Counted from the stretch's first letter, positions 8,568 to 19,805 are shown. The stretch is 64,000 bases of DNA from Sandaracinus sp964481145 (GCA_964481145.1 CAYZTA010000005.1:62001-126000); one strand, 5' to 3'. Notes: generated from the sequence alone by a model not told the origin. Numbers and translations are program-made.

Positions 8568-9481
8568 TGGAGCACGTGGGCCGAGAAGTTTTGACCGGCG
8601 AGCCGTGACATTTGTTGAATGCCCGTAGGGCTCGTGACGTTGACCTCCGTGAGCTTTCCGCCGATCACGTCGAGGCCCACGAAATAAAGCCCATCCGCGC
8701 GACATCGTGGCCCGACGAGCGAAATGATCGCGCGGTCCCGATCGTCGAGCTCGACCCCCTCCACCGTGCCGCCGACGTGAATGTTGGAGCGCACATCTCC
8801 GCGCTGCGGGACACGAAGGATGGCGCCCAGTGGTTCGCCATCGAGAAGCAAAATGCGTTTGTCGCCGTGGACGACTTCGGGAAGAAACTCCTGCGCCATG
8901 GCCACGCGAGATCCGTTCTGAGTGACGGTCTCGATGATCGCATTGACGTTAAGATCACCTTCTTGCATCAAAAAGACACTCTCGCCGCCTGCACCACTGA
9001 GGGGCTTGAGCACCGCGCGACCGCCCACCCGTTCGAGAAAATCTTTGATCCTCGGCTTGTCGTTCGACACCAGGGTCGCCGGCATCACGTCCGGAAAATG
9101 AGTGGCATATAGCTTTTCGTTCGCATCACGCAGCGCCCGCGGATCGTTGACGAGGAGGGTCTTGCCGCGAAGATGCTCGAGCAAGTGACAAGCCCAGAGA
9201 TAGTTCGAGTCGAAAGGAGGATCTTTCCGAACGAGCACGGCATCGACTTCATCGAGCCAAACGTCTTCGAACTCTCCGAGAGTGATCGGCGAGTCCGGAT
9301 TGCGCTCCATCGTCGCGCGTCGAACACGCGCACCCACGCGCCAATCATCGAGATAGAGATCGGTGATCAAAGCGTGATCGACGCGATGCCCGCGAGCCTG
9401 CGCCTCGAGCATCAGGGCAAACGAGGTGTCGGCATCGACCTGGACGGTCGACACTGGGTCCATGAGTACGACGATGCGCAT
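8540..9481 (-). CDS. gshB: Glutathione synthase (ATP-grasp)
   Basis: Joins gamma-glutamylcysteine and glycine using ATP to form glutathione in the cytoplasm. Start at MRIVVLMDPVSTVQVDADTS matches family N-termini (ATG 9481; an upstream in-frame start at 9511 adds ten residues). Diagnostic segments are VLVRKDPPFDSNYLWA, the ATP-grasp loop VLKPLSGAGGESVF, and the C-terminal GLYFVGLDVIGGKLTEVNVTSPTGIQ. The length of 313 aa is standard. No gshA is visible in the window. The gene is upstream of, and overlaps, the hydrolase gene on the same strand, and ggt lies 1 kb away. Confidence 0.95.
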   Translation of the reverse strand: MRIVVLMDPVSTVQVDADTSFALMLEAQARGHRVDHALITDLYLDDWRVGARVRRATMERNPDSPITLGEFEDVWLDEVDAVLVRKDPPFDSNYLWACHLLEHLRGKTLLVNDPRALRDANEKLYATHFPDVMPATLVSNDKPRIKDFLERVGGRAVLKPLSGAGGESVFLMQEGDLNVNAIIETVTQNGSRVAMAQEFLPEVVHGDKRILLLDGEPLGAILRVPQRGDVRSNIHVGGTVEGVELDDRDRAIISLVGPRCRADGLYFVGLDVIGGKLTEVNVTSPTGIQQMSRLAGQNFSAHVLQWLELRLAS

Positions 9482-9588
9482 TGCGCGAGCGGCATGACGC
9501 AGGTCGCGCAAGTGCGCAAGGTACGAGCCGCGAGGTCTTGCGATTCTGTGCCCTTCGCCATGCTCGGTCCGGAATATGCGGACACGCC

Positions 9589-10335
9589 CTAAAAGAGCAT
9601 CGGGCGCTGAACGAATGGGGAAGAGGAATGGCGAAGTCCACCGGACTTCGCCAGACGTTCTTCGGCGATCGTCAGCGCCTTGTCGCTGATGTCGTTGCCC
9701 CAGAAATGGCGCCCCTGACCGAGCGCCGCAACACCTGCGGACGCGGTGCCCATGAATGGATCGATCACGAGCTCACCGGGCACGGTGCTCTGCGTGATGA
9801 GAATTTCGTTCACGCGCACCGGCTTTTCGGTGGGATAGCCTTTGTGGATGCGCTTCTCCGCGATCACGTCGGAGATCCCCAAATCGTTCAGCTTTCGTTT
9901 TCCCTTTTCGAAGAAAAGGATCATTTCGTAGGTGCTGCGGTAGTGATAGCCCATACCGATCGCGAGCTTGTGCCATATGAGCGGCTTCCAAAACTTGAAG
10001 CCCACTTCTTCGGCGATGGGTTTGGCGATGAACGCTGTCTCTTGATCGCAAAAAAGATAAAAATGCGTGTTTTTCCGCATCACCCGATGCACTTGCCAAA
10101 AAAGTTCTCTGAAGCGTGCATTCGGAAAGACGGTGAACCAATCATTGCTCGAGGCTTTGCTATGGCTGAGCCGCGTCGTCGTGCCCACGGCGCGATGTTT
10201 CTCGAGGGATTCGTAAGGCGGATCCGTCACGACGAGGTCGATCGATGCATCCGGCAATGTTTGGAGCCAGGACACGGCGTCCCTTTGGCTGAGCCAATAG
10301 GAGAGGGCAGCGGACGGCGGGATGGGTTCGGGCAT
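9589..10335 (-). CDS. Orphan beta-class DNA methyltransferase (N6-A or N4-C)
   Basis: Motif IV DPPY lies near the N-terminus (IDLVVTDPPYES) and the SAM-binding motif I near the C-terminus (ELVIDPFMGTASAGVAALGQGRHFWGNDI), the order of beta-class amino-methyltransferases. GYPTEKPV is the usual TEKP motif before motif I. The ATG at 10335 gives MPEPIPPSAALSYW; an upstream ATG at 10380 adds 15 residues. No restriction endonuclease is adjacent, so it is probably solitary. The target sequence cannot be read from the protein. Confidence 0.88.
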   Translation of the reverse strand: MPEPIPPSAALSYWLSQRDAVSWLQTLPDASIDLVVTDPPYESLEKHRAVGTTTRLSHSKASSNDWFTVFPNARFRELFWQVHRVMRKNTHFYLFCDQETAFIAKPIAEEVGFKFWKPLIWHKLAIGMGYHYRSTYEMILFFEKGKRKLNDLGISDVIAEKRIHKGYPTEKPVRVNEILITQSTVPGELVIDPFMGTASAGVAALGQGRHFWGNDISDKALTIAEERLAKSGGLRHSSSPFVQRPMLF

Positions 10336-10461
10336 TCGCACGTAGACCCGTCGCGCGCCGAAGGCGGCGACTGACAGCATCGCGTTCTACAAGCAAACGA
10401 GGAAAAGAGCACGGGGGCTTTTCGACTGGCCATCGAGCCTCACCAAGATTTAAAAAGCCCC

Positions 10462-12222
10462 ATGCAAAGACCACTCGCGAGATGGGCGTCTCGAATGGCG
10501 ATCGGGGCTTCGGCCGCGCTCTTCGTCTGCGTGATCCTCGGTCAGGCCGCACCCGTGGAGCTCGCTCATGCAGGTGTCTTCTATCGCGACGCGGTCGCAG
10601 CAGATCACCCGCTCGCTTCCGAAGCGGGCGCGTCCATCCTCCGAGAAGGCGGCAACGCCGCGGACGCAGCTGCCGCCACGATGCTCGCGCTCGGAGTCGT
10701 AAGCCCCGCGTCGAGTGGCCTTGGTGGTGGCGGTTTTGCGCTTTATTACCGTGCTTCCGATCAATCGCTCCATGTGCTCGATTTTCGAGAGAGTGCGCCT
10801 TCGGGCGCTTCGGCCGCGATGTTCGAACGCCGCGAAGGAGAGGACGATCTCGTGGCCGCAGAGCGTTCGCGCACGGGCGGCTTGGCCGTCGCCGTTCCTG
10901 GCGAACCCGCAGGCATCGACGCGCTCATCTCGCGATTTGGCTCGGGTCGTGTCGGCAAAGCGCAGATCGCGACACCCGCCGAACGGTACGCACGGCAAGG
11001 CGTTCCGGCATCGCGATATCTAAGCGACGGATCGGCGATGTTGGGTTCCATTTTGCGCGCCGATCGATGGCTCGCGTCGTGGGTGCCGCAAGGCGCAGAT
11101 CGCATCCCTTTGGGGGCCCCGATTCGCAATCCCGAGCTGGCCTCCACGTTGCGCACGTTCGGCCGTCAGGGCGCGGCGCCGTTTTATCGAGGGGCGATCG
11201 CACGTGCGATCGTCCAAGCGGTCCAGGCGCATGGGGGTGTGATCACGATGGACGATCTTGCGCACTACGCCGTGCGCGATCGCGCGCCGCTCTCAGCCAC
11301 TCGATTTGGGTATCGCTTCGTCACGATGCCACCGCCGAGCGCGGGTGGGTTTACGATTTTGCACTCGCTCGCGCTGATGGAACATTGGCAGCCCGAGGGC
11401 GGATGGCGTGAGGGCGCCGCGTTTCGCCACGCACTCAGTCAATCATGGAGCGGTGCGTTCGTGGATCGCGCGGCGTATCTTGGAGATCCTGATCACGCGG
11501 AGATTCCACTCGGCGAACTGCTCAGTGAAGAACGCCTCGCGCGGCGCGCGGCGCTCTTCGATCCGCTGCGCATGCGTTCGGCAGACGACTGGGAGCTCCC
11601 TCTCGATGGGCCCGAGCCCCATGAGACCGAGCCTCCCTCCGGGACTGGAACGTCGCATCTTTGCGTCGTCGATGCCGAAGGCAACATCGCCGCGGTCACG
11701 ACGACGATCAATCTTCTATTCGGCGCGCGCGTGAGTGCAGCAGGCATCGTCCTCAACGACGAGATGGATGATTTTGCACGAGAAGTGGGCGTGGCCAACT
11801 ACTTCGGTCTGCCGGGCGGCGCGGCCAATCTTCCCGCACCAGGAAGGCGTCCTGTTTCATCGATGTCGCCGACGATCGTTTTTTCGGAGGACGATCCTGT
11901 GCTCTGTATCGGTGCAAGCGGTGGCTCGCGCATCATCACGGCGACCGAGCAGGTCATGCTCTCGACGCTGCTTTTGGGTGAGCCTGTCGACGAGGCCGTG
12001 AGGAGACCGCGCATTCATCACCAAGGTCGCCCCGAGACGACGCTCTACGAGCGCCGATACGATCGAGAATCGCTCGCTGGCCTTTGGGGTCGCGGACATC
12101 GGCTTCAAGAAGTCGACACCGTGGGCAACGTACAAGCCATTCGTATCGAATCTGGCGACGGTGGCCGCGCTCTTCATGCAGCGAGCGATCCGCGAAAAGA
12201 GGGGGCTCCACGCGGGAATTGA
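10462..12222 (+). CDS. ggt: Gamma-glutamyltransferase (glutathione hydrolase)
   Basis: Periplasmic or secreted Ntn-hydrolase that cleaves the gamma-glutamyl bond of glutathione. An N-terminal hydrophobic signal (about residues 12-36) precedes HPLASEAGASILREGGNAADAAAA, a hallmark. The autocleavage/nucleophile Thr is expected at about residue 397 in GTGTSHLCVVDAEGN, followed by TTTINLLFGARV and LNDEMDDF. The C-terminal GASGGSRIITA glycine loop binds the gamma-glutamyl group. The length of 586 aa is typical. It neighbours gshB on the other strand, so glutathione synthesis and turnover are close together. Confidence 0.95.
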   Translation: MQRPLARWASRMAIGASAALFVCVILGQAAPVELAHAGVFYRDAVAADHPLASEAGASILREGGNAADAAAATMLALGVVSPASSGLGGGGFALYYRASDQSLHVLDFRESAPSGASAAMFERREGEDDLVAAERSRTGGLAVAVPGEPAGIDALISRFGSGRVGKAQIATPAERYARQGVPASRYLSDGSAMLGSILRADRWLASWVPQGADRIPLGAPIRNPELASTLRTFGRQGAAPFYRGAIARAIVQAVQAHGGVITMDDLAHYAVRDRAPLSATRFGYRFVTMPPPSAGGFTILHSLALMEHWQPEGGWREGAAFRHALSQSWSGAFVDRAAYLGDPDHAEIPLGELLSEERLARRAALFDPLRMRSADDWELPLDGPEPHETEPPSGTGTSHLCVVDAEGNIAAVTTTINLLFGARVSAAGIVLNDEMDDFAREVGVANYFGLPGGAANLPAPGRRPVSSMSPTIVFSEDDPVLCIGASGGSRIITATEQVMLSTLLLGEPVDEAVRRPRIHHQGRPETTLYERRYDRESLAGLWGRGHRLQEVDTVGNVQAIRIESGDGGRALHAASDPRKEGAPRGN

Positions 12223-12234
12223 TCGGAGGGAGCC

Positions 12235-12762
12235 CTACTGCATCAGGCGTTCGAGCCGTGGGATGAACGTGGATCCTGGATAATTGTTGCGAAAATCGAG
12301 GTATCTGCGCTCTGCGCGATCCATTTGCCGCAGACGTACGAGCGCTTCGAGCGCGCACGCTTCGCGCTCTTCCGTGAGCGCACCTTGGGGATAATGTTCG
12401 CGATGTTGGTCGAGCAGACTCAATGCACCGGCCGTGTCATCGGCCAGCATCGAGCGCGCTTGTCGAAGGAGCCGCATCTCGGCGGAGAGCTGCGCCAACC
12501 GCGCATCCTCCGTCGTGTCGGCACTTCGCGAAGGCGGTCGAAAGTTGGGAGGGAGTGTTGGTACGGACGGTAAGTCAGGGACGAATCCGTTGGGGACCGG
12601 TGCTTCATCCGTCGCCTCGAGCTCGGTGAGATCGAGCGCTTCGCTCGATGTCACGGAAACCTCTGTTCTCCAGTTCACGAATCCCGCCATCGCAACTGCG
12701 AGCGAGAACGTGAGCAAGACGCCCCAGAACCAGGCTTCGTTCCTTCGAGGAGATCGACTCAC
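12235..12762 (-). CDS. Small single-pass membrane protein with helical repeat C-terminus
   Basis: 175 aa. One transmembrane helix at about residues 9-27 (AWFWGVLLTFSLAVAMAGFV) leads to a Pro/acidic linker and a C-terminal helical region from about 85 to the end. That region (ALSLLDQHREHYPQGALTEEREACALEALVRL) resembles a TPR-like repeat of the kind seen next to sigma/FecR-type regulators in myxobacteria. Function is unknown. Confidence 0.7.
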   Translation of the reverse strand: MSRSPRRNEAWFWGVLLTFSLAVAMAGFVNWRTEVSVTSSEALDLTELEATDEAPVPNGFVPDLPSVPTLPPNFRPPSRSADTTEDARLAQLSAEMRLLRQARSMLADDTAGALSLLDQHREHYPQGALTEEREACALEALVRLRQMDRAERRYLDFRNNYPGSTFIPRLERLMQ

Positions 12763-12794
12763 GGGAAGCGGTCTTTTAGCACAAACGCGAAATA

Positions 12795-12818
12795 CCCGTG
12801 ACGGCCAAGCCGCACGGG
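12795..12818 (-). terminator. Hairpin downstream of aceA
   Basis: CCCGTGACGGC and GCCGCACGGG form a 10-pair stem with one bulged A around a CAA loop, just past the aceA stop. On the minus strand it is followed by a moderately T-rich stretch (TATTTCGCGTTT). It probably ends the aceB-aceA transcript. Confidence 0.55.
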
Positions 12819-12844
12819 CATTCGCTCTTCATTCTCTTCTCGGC

Positions 12845-14119
12845 TCAGTGGAACTGATCTTCTTCGGTCGATCCTTTGAGCGCGGTCGTCGAGCTCTGGC
12901 CCTGCGATACGATCTCGCTGATCAGATCGAAATAGCCGGTGCCGACTTCATGCTGATGTTTCGTCGCGGTGTAGCCAATCGACTCTGCGGCGAACTCTTT
13001 CTGCTGAAGCTCCGAGTATGCCGCCATACCGCGCTCGTTGTAATCGGCGCTCAACATGAACGACGAGTAGTTCAACATGTGGAAGCCGGCGAGCGTGACG
13101 AACTGGAACTTGTAGCCCATCGCGCCGAGCTCCTTCTGGAACTTCGCGATGGTCGACTCGTCCAAGTTCTTTTTCCAGTTGAAGGAAGGCGAGCAATTGT
13201 ACGCGAGCATCTTGTTCGGGTTGTCTTTGAGGACGGCTTCCGCGAACTGACGCGCGACCTTGAGGTCGGGGGTCGAGGTTTCCATCCAAATCAAATCGGC
13301 GATCTTCGCGTATGCCCTGCCGCGCGCGATACACGATTCGACGCCCTTTTTCACGTAATAATAGCCCTCGGCCGAGCGCTCTCCAGTGCAGAACGCGCGA
13401 TCACGCTCGTCGATGTCACTCGTCAAGAGCTTCGCGCTCTCCGCATCGGTGCGCGCAACGAGCACCGTCGGCACACCGCACACGTCCGCCGCCAGACGCG
13501 CTGCGAGCAGCGTGCGCTCGAATTGCGACGTCGGGACGAGCACCTTTCCGCCCAAATGTCCGCACTTCTTCTCGCTCGCGAGCTGATCTTCGAAGTGAAC
13601 ACCCGCTGCACCCGCGCGGATCATGTTCTTCATGAGCTCGTACGCATTGAGTGCACCCCCGAACCCGGCTTCGGCATCGGCGACGATCGGCACGAAGTAA
13701 TCCGTCTTGGTGATGCCCTCGGCCCAATCGATTTGATCGGCGCGCGAAAGCGCGTTGTTGATGCGCTCGACGAGCTTCGGCACTGAGTCGGCGGGATAGA
13801 GCGATTGATCGGGATAGGTCTGCGCGGACGTGTTCGCGTCGGCCGCGACTTGCCAGCCGCTGCAATAAATCGCCTCGAGACCCGCACGAACCATCTGCAC
13901 CGCTTGCCCGCCCGTGAGCGCGCCCAGCGAACGGACGAACGGCTTTTCATGCATGGCAGCCCAGAGTCGACGCGCACCTTTGTCGGCGAGCGTGTACTCC
14001 ACGCGAACCGAGCCACGGAGCTTCTTCACCATCGCTTCATCGTAAGGGCGTACGACGCCCTTCCAGCGGGGATCAGTAAATGAATCGGTGTCCTTCTGGA
14101 TCGGGGCAATCGTGCTCAC
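12845..14119 (-). CDS. aceA: Isocitrate lyase
   Basis: Splits isocitrate to glyoxylate and succinate, the first step of the glyoxylate shunt. The active-site signature KKCGHLGGKV is at about residues 184-193, with Cys186 the catalytic residue. Other markers are the substrate-binding SGWQVAADANTS and ADAEAGFGG (metal binding). The length of 424 aa matches the short prokaryotic form. It lies 12 bases downstream of aceB on the same strand, so the two form one operon. Confidence 0.98.
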   Translation of the reverse strand: MSTIAPIQKDTDSFTDPRWKGVVRPYDEAMVKKLRGSVRVEYTLADKGARRLWAAMHEKPFVRSLGALTGGQAVQMVRAGLEAIYCSGWQVAADANTSAQTYPDQSLYPADSVPKLVERINNALSRADQIDWAEGITKTDYFVPIVADAEAGFGGALNAYELMKNMIRAGAAGVHFEDQLASEKKCGHLGGKVLVPTSQFERTLLAARLAADVCGVPTVLVARTDAESAKLLTSDIDERDRAFCTGERSAEGYYYVKKGVESCIARGRAYAKIADLIWMETSTPDLKVARQFAEAVLKDNPNKMLAYNCSPSFNWKKNLDESTIAKFQKELGAMGYKFQFVTLAGFHMLNYSSFMLSADYNERGMAAYSELQQKEFAAESIGYTATKHQHEVGTGYFDLISEIVSQGQSSTTALKGSTEEDQFH

Positions 14120-14131
14120 GGAACACTCCTC

Positions 14132-15745
<1,614 letters not shown>

Positions 15746-15791
15746 CGTTCCTGTCTCCTGCCTCGGGCGCTCCGAGGTTCTGCTTCACACA

Positions 15792-15805
15792 TTGACATCA
15801 GTCAA
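15792..15805. promoter_or_regulatory. TTGAC-N4-GTCAA dyad upstream of aceB
   Basis: An inverted repeat TTGACATCAGTCAA sits about 47 bases before the aceB start, in an unusually AT-rich 199-base gap that also contains AATTGCCAGTAAATTGATTG. It may be a regulator site for the glyoxylate operon. The repeat is short, so support is weak. Confidence 0.35.
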
Positions 15806-15944
15806 CCTGTAAATCACAAATTGCCAGTAAATTGATTGTTAATCATCGTTTTGGGAAAGGGTCTTCCAATCGGCTCTTTCCAAGTTTTGCACTGCAAATG
15901 ACGGGCCTCTCGTTCGACCTGTGCCCCAGTGCTCACTCAGCAAG

Positions 15945-17384
15945 TCATTTGTTTGTAAACTGTCTGTTGACGATTCTGTCATCTGGATACGCGAGCACCG
16001 CGAGGCATGTCAGCACCGCAATGGCTCCCCCTGTCAAGAAGAGAGGATCGAGGGCGAGGCCGAGGGCATCGGCGGTGTTCGGCTCGATCGCCGCGCTTTG
16101 GTTATGTGGATCGAGCAACGCGCGCACGGTTTCGGGGGAGAGCGTACGCCCGAGCCGCGCTGCCAAGAGCGCGCCCAAAGCGCCAACGCCGAGCGCGCCT
16201 CCGATGGTGCGTGAGAACATGGTCACGGCGGTCACGACGCCGCGTTGTTCCCACCCGACGCTCGCCTGCACGCCAATGACAATGGCAGTGTTCGCAAGGC
16301 CCATCCCGAGCCCGAACACGAACATCGCGCTCGCGAGGAAGATGCTTGGTGCTCGAAACGAGACGAGTGGGATGAGCGCGATGAGCGCGAGCGCCGTGAA
16401 TGCGGCTCCGAGAAGCACGGGGCGTCGATAGCCGGTGCGCATGAGAAGACGACTCGTCACGGCCGATGCGAGCGGCCACCCGACCAGCATCGGCGCAAGG
16501 ACGAGCCCCGCTTCTTGGGGCATGGCGCGCAGCACACCCTGCACATGCAACGGAAGAAAGTTGAGGATACCCATCATCGCCGAGCCGAGCAGAAAGGACG
16601 CGATCGTCGCAGAGGCGATGAGGCGCCGCGTCAAGAGAGGAATGGGCAGCACAGGGTCGGGTGCGCGTCGTTCGATGGCGATGAACGCGATGATGAGCAA
16701 GACGGCGGTGAGCGCCATCGGCCAGACGAACACGTTGGAAGCCGCGAGGAGGAGCGCCAGCGATGCAAACAAAATCGCGAGCGAACCCATGATGTCGAGG
16801 GGTGTGGAGTGGGCTTCGTGACGAGGGGCTTCACGGTAAGCCCAGGCCAACACTGCGATCGCAATCAGGCCGAACGGAAGATTGATGAAGAAGATCCAGC
16901 GCCACGAGGTCAGCTCGACGATCGCGCCTCCGAGAAGCGGTCCGCTGATGCCGGCGAATCCCCACACCGCACTGAAGAGCCCTTGCACGCGGCCGCGCTC
17001 CTCGGGCGTATAGAGATCTCCTATCACCGTCAACACGATGGGCTGCATCGCGCCTGCGCCGAGACCTTGGATTGCGCGGTACACGATCAGAAGAACGATG
17101 GAGGTCGAGAGCCCGCTGGCGAGTGAGCCCAGGAGGAAGAGGATGATGCCGAGCATCAAGACGGGCTTGCGACCCTGACGATCGGCGAGCTTTCCATAGA
17201 GGGGCACGGTGACGGTCGATGCGAGTAGATATGCCGCACCCACCCAACCATAGAGGCGTATTCCTCCAAGCTCGGAGATGACCGTCGGCATCGCCGTCGC
17301 CACGACCGTCGCCTCCATGGCCGCCATGAACATCGATAGAAGAAGTGCAGCGACCGTGAGTGGCCGATTCGACCCAGAGCGCAT
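15945..17384 (-). CDS. MFS drug transporter, DHA2/EmrB-QacA type
   Basis: 479 aa, largely hydrophobic with about 14 helices. Motifs are motif A GKLADRQGRKPVLM, motif D1-like MEATVVATAMPTVISELGG, RAIQGLGAGAMQPI and motif C GFAGISGPLLGGAIVE, which indicate a proton-driven antiporter. Substrates cannot be predicted. It is divergent from the lipoprotein gene starting at 17466, with about 80 bases between. It is not clearly linked to the aceBA operon, although all three read leftward. Confidence 0.9.
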   Translation of the reverse strand: MRSGSNRPLTVAALLLSMFMAAMEATVVATAMPTVISELGGIRLYGWVGAAYLLASTVTVPLYGKLADRQGRKPVLMLGIILFLLGSLASGLSTSIVLLIVYRAIQGLGAGAMQPIVLTVIGDLYTPEERGRVQGLFSAVWGFAGISGPLLGGAIVELTSWRWIFFINLPFGLIAIAVLAWAYREAPRHEAHSTPLDIMGSLAILFASLALLLAASNVFVWPMALTAVLLIIAFIAIERRAPDPVLPIPLLTRRLIASATIASFLLGSAMMGILNFLPLHVQGVLRAMPQEAGLVLAPMLVGWPLASAVTSRLLMRTGYRRPVLLGAAFTALALIALIPLVSFRAPSIFLASAMFVFGLGMGLANTAIVIGVQASVGWEQRGVVTAVTMFSRTIGGALGVGALGALLAARLGRTLSPETVRALLDPHNQSAAIEPNTADALGLALDPLFLTGGAIAVLTCLAVLAYPDDRIVNRQFTNK

Positions 17385-17465
17385 TGTCGGCGAGTTATGG
17401 ATTGGACATCACCCGATAGCCATACGCATGCCGCAGTGACTATCTTGGGTCCGTGGGCTCGTGGT

Positions 17466-18743
17466 ATGTTCTCGGACATGGATCCAAGTTTCGGGCTCGT
17501 CTTGCGATCGACGCTTGGATGGTTCGCGCTGATCGCGCTCGCGTGCGATACGCCCCGCCCCCCGACACCGCCGAGTGATGGTGGAGCCCGCCGCGACGCT
17601 CAGGCGGTGGACGCAGGCTCGACTCCGGATGCAGATATGCACGAGGTCGATTCGGGGCGCGACGGAGGAATGGCCTCTTGCAACGTGGAAGTGTTCACGT
17701 TGGGGACCGACGCCCCGCCTCGCCCAAGAGACGTGGGTCTCGCCATCCAAGGAACGGACGCCGCAGCGGTCTGGTCCGCGGGCATTGGAGCCCTCGATGA
17801 GGTCCATTTCGCGGAAATTCCAGCCGAAGATTTCGTCATCACGAGCCGGCCGATCACGTCGATTGGAGCGGTCACTCGCGACCCAGCGATCGCTGCGGTG
17901 GGAGACGGTTGGCTCATCGCCTGGTACAGCAATGCGGGTCTCGATTTCGATGTCTATGCCATGACATTGCGAGGCCGAGACATGGGCGCGATCGTGCCCC
18001 TGACGACGCGCATGGGCCGTGATGACACGCCCACACTTCTTTCGACGGCAGAGGGGGCGCTCGCAGCCTGGGTCGAGGAGCGCTCGGGCGCTTCACGCGT
18101 CGCGGTCGCACGGAGCCTCGGCGCCGATGCGACACCGAGCGCGCCCACCCGTGACGCATCACCCTCGACGTCCTCGATTTCTCGGCCAGTGCTCGCGATT
18201 CGTTCTGGAGGTTTCGTCCTGGCCTGGGTCGATTCGGCCAGCGCCACCCCATCGGCGCTTTTGCAGCCGCTCGATTCAGGAGGTGCCGCGCTTGGCACGC
18301 CTCTTCCCGTGAGCACCGAAAACAATGCCGATGGCACGATCGACCTCGCGATGAACACGAGCGGAGGAGCTGCAGCATTTGGTGTTCTCGTCGAGACGCG
18401 GCCCGAAGTTCGTGCACGTGCGATCGATGGCTCAGGGCAACCCACAGGACCCGAACGCGTCATCACACGAGCACCGACGGCCGGTCGAGATGCCTCCCTC
18501 GACTTCTTTGCGGGCGGATACGCGGTTGCGTACCGCGCCGTCGATCGCCCCAATGCTCAGCTCGAGATCGCTCTCGTGACCGCCACGTTGGATGTCGTGG
18601 GGACGATTGCCGTGACGGGTGTGGCGCAAAGCGGCGGGCGAATCAGTCTGCGAACGACCCACGATGGTTCACTCGTTCTTGCGTGGGCGGACGTGGACGA
18701 AGAAACCACCACGATGCGAGCTGCAAGGGTGCGATGCGAATGA
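17466..18743 (+). CDS. Asp-rich surface lipoprotein of unknown function
   Basis: A signal peptide ends in the lipobox LIALAC (Cys near residue 23 counting from the ATG at 17478; 17466 is an alternative start). It is followed by a low-complexity Asp/Gly/Pro linker (PSDGGARRDAQAVDAGSTPDAD) like those in many Polyangia lipoproteins. The rest is a beta-rich domain with repeating units such as GFVLAWVDSA, GGYAVAYRAV and SLVLAWADVD, which suggests a beta-propeller. Its stop overlaps the next lipoprotein start, so the two are probably cotranscribed. Confidence 0.7.
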   Translation: MFSDMDPSFGLVLRSTLGWFALIALACDTPRPPTPPSDGGARRDAQAVDAGSTPDADMHEVDSGRDGGMASCNVEVFTLGTDAPPRPRDVGLAIQGTDAAAVWSAGIGALDEVHFAEIPAEDFVITSRPITSIGAVTRDPAIAAVGDGWLIAWYSNAGLDFDVYAMTLRGRDMGAIVPLTTRMGRDDTPTLLSTAEGALAAWVEERSGASRVAVARSLGADATPSAPTRDASPSTSSISRPVLAIRSGGFVLAWVDSASATPSALLQPLDSGGAALGTPLPVSTENNADGTIDLAMNTSGGAAAFGVLVETRPEVRARAIDGSGQPTGPERVITRAPTAGRDASLDFFAGGYAVAYRAVDRPNAQLEIALVTATLDVVGTIAVTGVAQSGGRISLRTTHDGSLVLAWADVDEETTTMRAARVRCE

Positions 18744-19795
18744 AGCGATGCTTGGCATGCACTTGGATGGCGGTCTTTCTTTGGATCGGATGCGGAGAAT
18801 CGCGCGCGCCTTCTCCCTTTCCCAACCGTGACGCGGCGCGTCGGGACAGCCAGGTCGAGCTCGACGGGGGGCATGATTTCGATGCCTCCATCGAGCTCGA
18901 TGGGGGGCATGATTCCGATGCCGATATGAGTTTCGACGGCGGAGTCGACATCGATGCCGACGCGGCGTTCGACGGTAGCACTTCGGATGTGTTCGAGTTC
19001 GATTCTGGCGCACATGAGACGGAGCCCGATGCTGCGTCGGGAGTGGACGCTTCATCGGAGGATGAATGCCTCGATGAACACGGAGGATTCGACTTCTGTC
19101 GTTGCGATCCTCCGCACGGTGAGGATTGCAGCGTCACTTCCTGCCGCACCGGATTCGTATGCGTCGCAGACGGCTGTGGAATGCATTGCAAGCTCAAGGG
19201 TCGAACGTGCTCGACCGCGGATGACTGCCCTTCTGGAAGTGTGTGCTCGGAAGGCGAGCGCGTGTGTCGTCGCGACGGAGGATGTTCCGATTCGCGTGAC
19301 TGCCCCTCTGGCTTCGCTTGCGAAGCTGGAGAATGCCAAAATCGCCGCGTTCGTTGCGGAATCGAAGCGCCGTGCCCCAATGGCTTCGTCTGCGATCATT
19401 CACAAGGCGGACTCCCCTTCTGCGTTCGTGCCATCACGCGCTGTGCAACCGATGCGGGTTGTCTCTTCGGAATGCTTTGCCGAGATGTCGATGGAGATGG
19501 ACTCTCGGAGTGCGTCGCGCGCGGCACCTGCAACACCAACCTCGATTGCGCCTCACGATTGACCTGCGAAACCATGCCGGTCGAGATCTTCGCTGCGTGC
19601 GGCAACCACGGCGCATGTCGCAACGACTCCGATTGTCCCTCGGATGCCCGCTGCACCGATTTATGGGGGGATGGTGTTCGAACCTGCGCGCCTGTAGGAG
19701 GTCAGTGCAATCACACGACAGATTGCACGAGTCCACAGATTTGCGCTGTTCCAACGGACGGAAGCCCGCCGCGATGTGTCGGCGCTGCCCTCTGA
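18734..19795 (+). CDS. Cys-rich repeat lipoprotein
   Basis: The start ATG at 18734 overlaps the previous stop. The signal MKRCLACTWMAVFLWIGC gives a lipid-attached Cys. Residues of about 30-100 are Asp/Gly low complexity (ELDGGHDFDAS, ELDGGHDSDAD). The C-terminal two thirds contains repeated Cys modules of the kind CSTADDCPSGSVCSEGERVC, CSDSRDCPSGFACEAGEC and CRNDSDCPSDARC, resembling disulfide-rich extracellular modules of myxobacteria. Function is unknown. It follows a propeller lipoprotein and precedes a vWA lipoprotein, so this block codes surface proteins. Confidence 0.75.
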   Translation: MRMKRCLACTWMAVFLWIGCGESRAPSPFPNRDAARRDSQVELDGGHDFDASIELDGGHDSDADMSFDGGVDIDADAAFDGSTSDVFEFDSGAHETEPDAASGVDASSEDECLDEHGGFDFCRCDPPHGEDCSVTSCRTGFVCVADGCGMHCKLKGRTCSTADDCPSGSVCSEGERVCRRDGGCSDSRDCPSGFACEAGECQNRRVRCGIEAPCPNGFVCDHSQGGLPFCVRAITRCATDAGCLFGMLCRDVDGDGLSECVARGTCNTNLDCASRLTCETMPVEIFAACGNHGACRNDSDCPSDARCTDLWGDGVRTCAPVGGQCNHTTDCTSPQICAVPTDGSPPRCVGAAL

Positions 19796-19805
19796 ACCAT
19801 GACTA

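Noticed and set aside
12434..13786. 450-aa open frame opposite aceA and the small membrane protein gene
   Set aside because: It crosses two real genes in antisense and has no recognisable domain.
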